Below are positions 58,708 to 64,000 of a stretch of 64,000 bases of DNA, in pieces; within the stretch, counting starts at the first letter, position 1, and the number at the start of each line of letters is the position of its first letter. The notes beneath the pieces were generated by a model. The model did not search any database, was not told the DNA's origin, and was given only the letters and a program-made list of their open reading frames with translations. This stretch comes from Dongia rigui. Lineage in GTDB: Bacteria; Pseudomonadota; Alphaproteobacteria; Dongiales; Dongiaceae. Position numbers and translations under genes: made by a program. The stretch covers positions 2,294,001 through 2,358,000 of the forward strand of contig NZ_JAXCLX010000001.1 in the NCBI RefSeq assembly GCF_034044635.1. The letters run 5' to 3'.

Positions 58708-59078
58708 TGGCGTGTTCCCGTCCCGTGGGCGCGGTGCTCGTTGACTGCTGGAGAACGACGCTTCCTGTTCTCCGACTCGGCACCACCGATACCGGACAGA
58801 ATGCCCGCAAATTGCGACAGTTCCGTTGTGAGAAGGATATCTCGGCTGTGAAATGGCTGTGATGAACGACCGTGCAATTAACCGCGGATTCATCTGGCGG
58901 TGACAATCCCGCAGATCTGCGGGTTAGTGTTAAAAACGCTTAAGGATTGAGGCGCTTTCCTCTTCCGTCATCCGCGGGCGTGACCCGGGGATCCACGGGC
59001 GCCGTTGATAGAGTGGATGCCCGGATCACGTCCGGGCATGACGGATCGTGATGCCGACAATGGACGATACCGCGCGTG
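58708..59078. other. Gap upstream of the secreted protein gene
   Basis: About 371 bp without a gene. It includes a perfect CCCGCAGATCTGCGGG palindrome (58908-58923), a palindromic repeat near its end, and the unannotated promoter of the secreted protein gene. No RNA gene seen. Confidence 0.35.
58966..59044. repeat. Palindromic repeat, family B copy 6
   Basis: CGTCATCCGCGGGCGTGACC...GGATCCACGG and GAGTGGATGCCCGGATCA...GGGCATGACGG are inverted halves. It follows the acyl-CoA dehydrogenase stop on the opposite side of the gap. Confidence 0.85.
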
Positions 59079-60866
59079 TCAGAACGCCTCGGCCGGCATT
59101 GCCATCAAGGAGTCTGCCCCCGCCATCACGGTGGTGAAGAGCGAATTCGATTCCGGCAGCAGGCGCGCGAAATAGAAGCGCGCCGTCATCACCTTGGCGG
59201 CATAGAAGCCGTCGCTGTCCTCGTCCTTCTTGGCGAGAGCGATCTCGACCATGCGGCACCACATGTAACCCAGGGCGACCAACGCAAAGAGGCGCTGGTA
59301 GTCGGTGGCGGCGGCACCCGCCTCATTGGGGTTGCCGAGACCCGCTTGCGCGATCCAGGCCGTTGCCTGCTGCAGCTTGGCGAAGGCCTTGGCGAGCGGC
59401 AGGACGAACTCGGCCATTTCCGGCTTTTCACTGGCCTGGTCGATGTAATCGGCCACGGGATGGAAGAAGCGGCGCGCCAGGCGTCCGGTGCCCGTCGGCA
59501 GTTTGCGCCCCACCAGATCGAGGCCCTGGATGCCGTTGGTGCCTTCATAGATCTGCGTGATGCGCGCATCGCGCACCAGCTGTTCCATGCCCCACTCGCG
59601 AATATAGCCGTGGCCGCCATAGACCTGGACGCCGAGATTGGCGGCGTTGAAGCCGTGATCGGTCAGGAAGGATTTGACGACGGGGGTGAGCAGCGCCACG
59701 AAATCGTCGGCTTCCTGGCGCTTCTCGGGGTCCGGATGATGCAGCGAGACATCAAGTTCCCGCCCGACCCAATAGGCAAGGGCCCGGCAGCCTTCGTTGA
59801 AGGCGCGCATGGTGAGGAGCATGCGCCGCACATCGGGATGCACGATGATCGGGTCGGCAGCCTTCTCCGGAAACTTGGCGCCGGTGAGGGCCCGCATCTG
59901 CAGGCGCTCGCGGGCGTAAGTCACGGCACCCTGATAGGCGGCCTCGGCAATGCCGAGACCTTGCATGCCGACCGCGAGGCGCGCCGTGTTCATCATGGTG
60001 AACATGGCGGACATGCCCTTATGCGGCCGGCCCACCAGCCAGGCCTGCGCGCCATCGAAATTCATGACGCAGGTCGAGGACGCCTTGATGCCCATCTTCT
60101 TTTCAATCGAGCCGCAGACGACCGGATTACGGGCGCCGGGCTTGCCATCGGCATCGGGCAGGAATTTGGGGCAGACGAAAAGCGAGATGCCGCGGATGCC
60201 GGCCGGCGCATCGGGCAAGCGCGCCAGCACCAAATGGATGATGTTCTCAGTAAAGTCATGCTCACCGGCCGAGATGAAGATCTTGGTCCCGTAGAGCTTG
60301 TAGGAGCCGTCCGCATTCGCTTCCGCCCGCGTCTTGCAGAGACCGAGATCCGTGCCGCAATGCGGTTCGGTGAGGCACATGGTGCCGGTCCAGGTTCCGT
60401 CGACGAGTTTCGGGAGATAGAGCGCCTTTTGCGCATCAGACCCATGGGTGTGGATGGCGTTGTAATTGCCGTTGGAGAGGCCCGGATACATGCCGAAGGA
60501 GAGATTGGCCGAGCAGATCATCTCCTCGACGGCGAAATTGACCAGCTTGGGCAAGCCTTGCCCGCCATATGCCGGGTCGCAAGGGAGACCCGTCCAGCCG
60601 CCATCGATGAAGGTCTTGTAGGCTTCCTTGAAGCCCTTGGGCGTGGTGACGGTGCCGTTCTCGTAATGGCAACCCTCCTCATCGCCCGGATGGTTGAGGG
60701 GCTGCAGCACCTCCTCGCAGAACTTGCCGGCCTCCTCGAGGATGGTGGCGACGAGATCGGGCGTCGCCTCGGCAAAATCGGGAATCTGCTGCGGCAGGTT
60801 CTCGAATTGCAGCACTTCATTGAGCACGAACTGAATATCGCGCAAAGGGGCTTTATAGGCGGGCAT
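59079..60866 (-). CDS. Acyl-CoA dehydrogenase, long (FadE/YusJ-like)
   Basis: A 595-residue flavoprotein that introduces the first double bond into acyl-CoA. The large size, with a C-terminal extension of about 170 residues, matches the long FadE group (594 residues in B. subtilis YusJ). Blocks are GTMCLTEPHCGTDLG, DGSYKLYGTKIFISAGEHD, GIKASSTCVMNFDGAQAWLVG, and ARITQIYEGTNGIQGLDLVG, whose Glu is the expected catalytic base. The gene is the third and last in a transcript with the thiolase and bifunctional gene upstream; a palindromic repeat lies between. Confidence 0.93.
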   Translation of the reverse strand: MPAYKAPLRDIQFVLNEVLQFENLPQQIPDFAEATPDLVATILEEAGKFCEEVLQPLNHPGDEEGCHYENGTVTTPKGFKEAYKTFIDGGWTGLPCDPAYGGQGLPKLVNFAVEEMICSANLSFGMYPGLSNGNYNAIHTHGSDAQKALYLPKLVDGTWTGTMCLTEPHCGTDLGLCKTRAEANADGSYKLYGTKIFISAGEHDFTENIIHLVLARLPDAPAGIRGISLFVCPKFLPDADGKPGARNPVVCGSIEKKMGIKASSTCVMNFDGAQAWLVGRPHKGMSAMFTMMNTARLAVGMQGLGIAEAAYQGAVTYARERLQMRALTGAKFPEKAADPIIVHPDVRRMLLTMRAFNEGCRALAYWVGRELDVSLHHPDPEKRQEADDFVALLTPVVKSFLTDHGFNAANLGVQVYGGHGYIREWGMEQLVRDARITQIYEGTNGIQGLDLVGRKLPTGTGRLARRFFHPVADYIDQASEKPEMAEFVLPLAKAFAKLQQATAWIAQAGLGNPNEAGAAATDYQRLFALVALGYMWCRMVEIALAKKDEDSDGFYAAKVMTARFYFARLLPESNSLFTTVMAGADSLMAMPAEAF

Positions 60867-60890
60867 GATTACGGTCCTCTTCTGCGACAG

Positions 60891-61014
60891 CCCCCTCTCC
60901 CCGACCCTCCCCCACGTTGGGGGGAGGGAGTCCGGCCGAGCTCGTGACAGCTTTCGCGTTCAAGCTGGCTCGAATTCCCTCCCCCCAACGTGGGGGAGGG
61001 TTAGGGAGAGGGGG
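60891..61014. repeat. Paired palindromic repeat, family A copy 6, inside the fatty acid operon
   Basis: Left arm CCCCCTCTCCCCGACCCTCC and right arm ending GAGGGTTAGGGAGAGGGG are inverted, each with a hairpin around CCCACGTTGGGG. It lies between the bifunctional gene and the acyl-CoA dehydrogenase gene, both minus strand. Confidence 0.9.
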
Positions 61015-61037
61015 TGTTTGCCACAAATCCATCCTGT

Positions 61038-63365
61038 TCAATTCCGCAGCGGCTTGCCGGTGGTGAGCATGTGTTCCATGCGCGCCAGGGTGGGGCCGGT
61101 GTGCAGCAAGGTCATGAAGGCCTTCTTCTCGAGCTTCGAGATCTGGTCTTCGGTGACGATGTCGGTGATGTCGGTCTTGCCGCCCGAAAGCACTTCGGCA
61201 AGCGCATCTGAGACGGTCACGTCATGCGGCATGGCCTTGCCCTGTTGCGCGAAGCCTTCGACGGCGAGTTGAAGCGCGGTGCGGCCGGTCGGTCCCGGCA
61301 GGCGCAATTCCTGCGGCGTCGGCGGCTGATAGCCGGCCGCGAGAAGTGCCAGGGCCTTCTGCTTGGCATCGAACAGCAGGCGGTCGCGGTTCATGGTGAT
61401 CGCGTCATCCTTGCGCAGGAAGCGGAGTTCCTTGGCCTCGGCCGCGGATTTGGCGACCTTGGCGAGCGAGATCGCCTCGAACGCCTGTGCCACCGGCGGC
61501 ATCGGGCCCCTGGGGTCGCGGGGGCCGGGCTGATAGCGCAGCAGCATCTCCTTGCAGCCGCCCCAGCCGGGAATGAGGCCGACGCCGACTTCGACCAGAC
61601 CCATATAGGTTTCGGCATGGGCCTGGATCGCCGCGCAATGCAACAATACCTCGCAGCCGCCACCCAGCGCCATGCCCGACGGCGCGCCGACGACGGGGAA
61701 GGGCGCGAACTTCACGGCCTTGTAGGCGGATTGGCCGGTGCCGATCATGTCGTCGATCATCGGCCACATGGCGATGTTGGCGGCAAAGAGGGCGAGGCCG
61801 ATATTGGCGCCGACCGAGAAATTCTCGGCCTCGTTATGGATGACGAGGGCCTTCATCTTCTTGCCGACATGGTCGACAGATTGTTTGACCAGCGCCAGGC
61901 TGTCGGGATCGAGCGCGTTCATCTTGCTGTGGAATTCAAGACAGGCGACGCCGTCGCCGATATCCCAGAGCGAGGCCGAACCGTTCTTGATGATCGGCTT
62001 GGAGCTGAGCTTGATGTCGGAGAGCAGCAGCACGCCATCAGGCCGCACCAGCTTGGTGTAGCTGCCATCGGGCTTCAGATGCTGGGTGGCGCCGTCCTCT
62101 ACGCGGTAGAAGCTGCCGGCCTTGGCGGCGGTGGCGAGGAAAGGCGGCACCGGCAGTTTCTCGGCGGCGAGCTTTTCGGCGAACCAGGCGGCACCCATCT
62201 GGTCGATCATCTCAAAGGGCCCGCGCTTCCAATTATAGCCGGTCTTCATGCCCTGATCGACGGCGACCACATCGTCGGCGATCTCGGGGACAAGCGAGGC
62301 CGCATAAGAGAGGAGGGCGGAGAGGACCTTCCAGGCGTACTGGCCGCCCTTGTCCTTGTGTTCGACCAGCGTGCGCAAACCGCCTTTCGCCGCATCGGCG
62401 GAATCGAGGCGGGCGCGATCGCTGGGGGAGTAATCGCCGGTGATGAGGTTGATCGATTCCTTGACCTTGCCCCCGCCCGCGGTGTTGAGGCGATAGAAGC
62501 CACCCTTGCCTTTGCGGCCCGTGTATCCGTCGGCGATCATTTTTTCGAGGAGCGGCCAGGGCCGGCGCAGCTTCATATAGGCGTCGTCGGGTGCGAGCAG
62601 GCTCGCCATGCTTTTGTCGACATGCGGCATGAGGTCGAGGCCGACGAGATCGAGCAAGCCAAAGAGGCCGGTCTTGGGGGCACCAATCGGGCGGCCCATG
62701 ATGGCATCCGCTTCCTCGACGGTGAGGCCGAGATCGAGGGCGGCCGTCACCGCCGCCTGCATCCAGAAGACGCCGATGCGGTTGCCGACGAAGCCCGGCG
62801 TGTCTTTCGCACGGACGATGGTCTTCCCCAGCATGCGGTCGCCGAAATCGCTGATGTCTTTCAAGACCTCAGGCCGCGTCTTCACGCCGCCGACGATTTC
62901 AAGGAGGCGCATATAGCGCGGCGGGTTGAAGAAATGGGTGATGCAGAAATCGGCCTGCACGGTTTCCGGCATGCCTTCGACCAGCTTCGCCAGCGGAATG
63001 GTCGAGGTGTTGGAGGAGAGGACCGAGCCCTTCTTCCTTTTGCCTTCAAGTTTGTGATAGAGGCCCTGCTTCAAATCGATGCGCTCGATGATGGCCTCGA
63101 CCACCCAATCGACGTCGCCCAGTTGGTCGAGATCGTCCTCGATATTGCCGGGGGTGATGAGCTTGGCCGCCGCCTTCGACATCAAGGGTGCGGGGTCGGC
63201 TTTGAGCAACTTCTCAATCGCACCCTTGGCGATGGCGGAACGGTCGGTTCCGTCCTTGGGCACGATGTCGAGCAGGAGGACGGGGACACCGGCATTAGCG
63301 ATCTGGGCGGCGATGCCCGCCCCCATCACGCCGGCGCCGATGACGCAGGCTTGCTTGATGGGCAT
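61038..63365 (-). CDS. Bifunctional 3-hydroxyacyl-CoA dehydrogenase/enoyl-CoA hydratase, FadN-like
   Basis: A 775-residue enzyme with the dehydrogenase first and the hydratase last, the opposite of E. coli FadB and FadJ, as in B. subtilis FadN (789 residues). The NAD loop is CVIGAGVMGAGIAAQIANAG (residues 7-26), the dehydrogenase core has NTSTIPLAKLVE and ITHFFNPPRYMRLLEIVGG, and the crotonase part has PSGMALGGGCEVLLHC and EVGVGLIPGWGG. ATG 63365 overlaps the thiolase stop (TGATG), so the two are translationally coupled. Confidence 0.93.
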   Translation of the reverse strand: MPIKQACVIGAGVMGAGIAAQIANAGVPVLLLDIVPKDGTDRSAIAKGAIEKLLKADPAPLMSKAAAKLITPGNIEDDLDQLGDVDWVVEAIIERIDLKQGLYHKLEGKRKKGSVLSSNTSTIPLAKLVEGMPETVQADFCITHFFNPPRYMRLLEIVGGVKTRPEVLKDISDFGDRMLGKTIVRAKDTPGFVGNRIGVFWMQAAVTAALDLGLTVEEADAIMGRPIGAPKTGLFGLLDLVGLDLMPHVDKSMASLLAPDDAYMKLRRPWPLLEKMIADGYTGRKGKGGFYRLNTAGGGKVKESINLITGDYSPSDRARLDSADAAKGGLRTLVEHKDKGGQYAWKVLSALLSYAASLVPEIADDVVAVDQGMKTGYNWKRGPFEMIDQMGAAWFAEKLAAEKLPVPPFLATAAKAGSFYRVEDGATQHLKPDGSYTKLVRPDGVLLLSDIKLSSKPIIKNGSASLWDIGDGVACLEFHSKMNALDPDSLALVKQSVDHVGKKMKALVIHNEAENFSVGANIGLALFAANIAMWPMIDDMIGTGQSAYKAVKFAPFPVVGAPSGMALGGGCEVLLHCAAIQAHAETYMGLVEVGVGLIPGWGGCKEMLLRYQPGPRDPRGPMPPVAQAFEAISLAKVAKSAAEAKELRFLRKDDAITMNRDRLLFDAKQKALALLAAGYQPPTPQELRLPGPTGRTALQLAVEGFAQQGKAMPHDVTVSDALAEVLSGGKTDITDIVTEDQISKLEKKAFMTLLHTGPTLARMEHMLTTGKPLRN

Positions 63366-64000
63366 CAGATGGCCTCCAGGATGGTGGCGATGCCCTGGCC
63401 GCCGCCGATGCATTGGGTGGCCAGAGCAAACTTCTTGCCCTCGCGCTTGAGCAACGACGCGGCCTTCCCTGTGATGCGGGCGCCGGTCGCGCCCAGCGGA
63501 TGGCCGATGGCAATGGCGCCGCCGTCGAGATTGACCTTTTTCACATCGATCTTGAGGTCGCGGATGCAGGCCAAGGATTGCGAGGCGAAGGCTTCGTTGA
63601 GCTCGATGATGTCGATGTCATCGATGGTGAGGCCGGCGCGTTTAAGCGCGCGCTGCGTCGCCGTCACCGGGCCAATGCCCATGATCTCCGGCGCGCAGCC
63701 GGCAACCGAGATGGCGCGGATCTTGGCAAGGATGGGGAGATTGTGCGACTTCGCATAATCGAGCGAGGTGACGAGGCAAGCAGCCGACCCGTCGGTCAAG
63801 GGCGAGGAGGTGCCGGCGGTCACCGACCCGGCCGCATCAAAGGCCGGCTTCAGCCCGGCAAGGCCCTCGGCATTGGTGTCGGGGCGGATGGTGCCGTCTT
63901 CCGTGATGGTTTCCTTGCCAGAGACGATCGGCACGATCTCGTCCTTGAACTTCCCGGCGGCCCGCGCGGCCGCGGCCTTCTTCTGGCTTTCGACGGCGAA
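63365..64000 (-). CDS. Acetyl-CoA acyltransferase (thiolase), C-terminal part (5' end outside window)
   Basis: The frame is open to the end of the window, so only the last 211 residues are seen. Blocks are DGSAACLVTSLDYAKSHN, the NEAFASQSLACIRD segment, VNLDGGAIAIGHPLGATGARI with the catalytic His, and ATQCIGGGQGIATILE with the second Cys, at the normal positions of the thiolase C-terminal half. The acyl-enzyme Cys lies upstream of the window. It is the upstream neighbour of the bifunctional gene and the acyl-CoA dehydrogenase, which together are enough for a full beta-oxidation turn. Confidence 0.94.
   Translation of the reverse strand, partial: FAVESQKKAAAARAAGKFKDEIVPIVSGKETITEDGTIRPDTNAEGLAGLKPAFDAAGSVTAGTSSPLTDGSAACLVTSLDYAKSHNLPILAKIRAISVAGCAPEIMGIGPVTATQRALKRAGLTIDDIDIIELNEAFASQSLACIRDLKIDVKKVNLDGGAIAIGHPLGATGARITGKAASLLKREGKKFALATQCIGGGQGIATILEAI

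Noticed and set aside
8811-61014. Repeat clusters as possible CRISPR arrays
   Set aside because: The repeats are single or inverted pairs dispersed over 50 kb, not tandem arrays with unique spacers, and there are no cas genes.
61224-63758. A very long open frame on the plus strand opposite the bifunctional fatty acid gene
   Set aside because: Its composition is rich in Arg, His, Asp and Gly without a domain pattern. It mirrors the codon bias of the real minus-strand gene in this GC-rich DNA.

Overview
The window is a GC-rich stretch of a free-living alphaproteobacterial chromosome, most likely from the order Rhodospirillales. The reasons are the three-gene petABC operon, the neighbouring ychF, pth, rplY (L25 with an Ala/Pro/Lys tail) and prs genes, DUF3422, DUF1127 and PAS_5 family proteins, cobaltochelatase-type cobalamin genes, and two kinds of intergenic palindromic repeats of the sort common in this class. 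The order-level assignment is inference. I saw no rRNA or tRNA gene, phage, transposase, integrase or CRISPR array. Coding density is high and most genes belong to housekeeping or central metabolism.

Layout. 1-8.8 kb: the end of an M48 metalloprotease, a membrane-anchored class III nucleotide cyclase, hemF-trmL, the cytochrome bc1 operon petABC, a VOC protein and a methyltransferase. 8.9-16.6 kb (minus strand): DUF3422, an MFS exporter, ychF, pth, rplY, prs, a probable 22-residue membrane peptide and a DUF1127 protein. 16.7-19.8 kb (plus): an ArsR-type regulator, a small secreted protein followed by an enoyl-CoA hydratase, a cold-shock protein with a long leader and a small unknown protein. 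19.8-24.3 kb: a tyrosine catabolic operon (hpd, a VOC protein, a fumarylacetoacetate hydrolase) facing an IclR regulator, then a MarR regulator divergent from an AhpD-like protein across an AT-rich dyad. 24.4-29.4 kb: a possible PilZ-like protein, a PAS_5-moaD-moaE operon, an ArsC-like reductase, a ribbon-helix-helix gene coupled to an unknown gene, an SDR protein with an altered active site and a soluble PAS histidine kinase.

29.6-46.3 kb is a cobalamin region. A cobalamin riboswitch precedes cobU-cobW-cobN-cobO-cobQ. It is followed by cobD (minus), a GFA protein coupled to cobE, then cobM and an MFS gene, a small secreted protein, cbiD (minus), cobA-cobB and a HupE-type Ni/Co permease. These genes cover parts of corrin ring synthesis, cobalt chelation, adenosylation, amidation and nucleotide-loop assembly. 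cobI, cobG/Z, cobJ, cobH, cobK, cobL, cobS, cobT, cobC and cobV are not in the window. The set joins CbiD, best known from the cobalt-early route, with CobN, the large subunit of the cobalt-late chelatase.

46.5-64 kb: an MFS protein, an ASCH-domain protein, a second PAS_5 protein, a lipoprotein with phhB, an unknown CxxC protein behind a perfect AT-rich dyad, a membrane histidine kinase, an argD-argF-hslO group, two coupled ABC-2 permeases with no visible ATPase, a secreted unknown, and a fatty acid oxidation operon (thiolase, bifunctional hydroxyacyl-CoA dehydrogenase/enoyl-CoA hydratase, acyl-CoA dehydrogenase) cut by the window end. Two dispersed palindromic repeat families, each seen at six sites, plus one different paired repeat, fill many of the larger gaps. 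One copy encodes the C-terminal tail of Pth.
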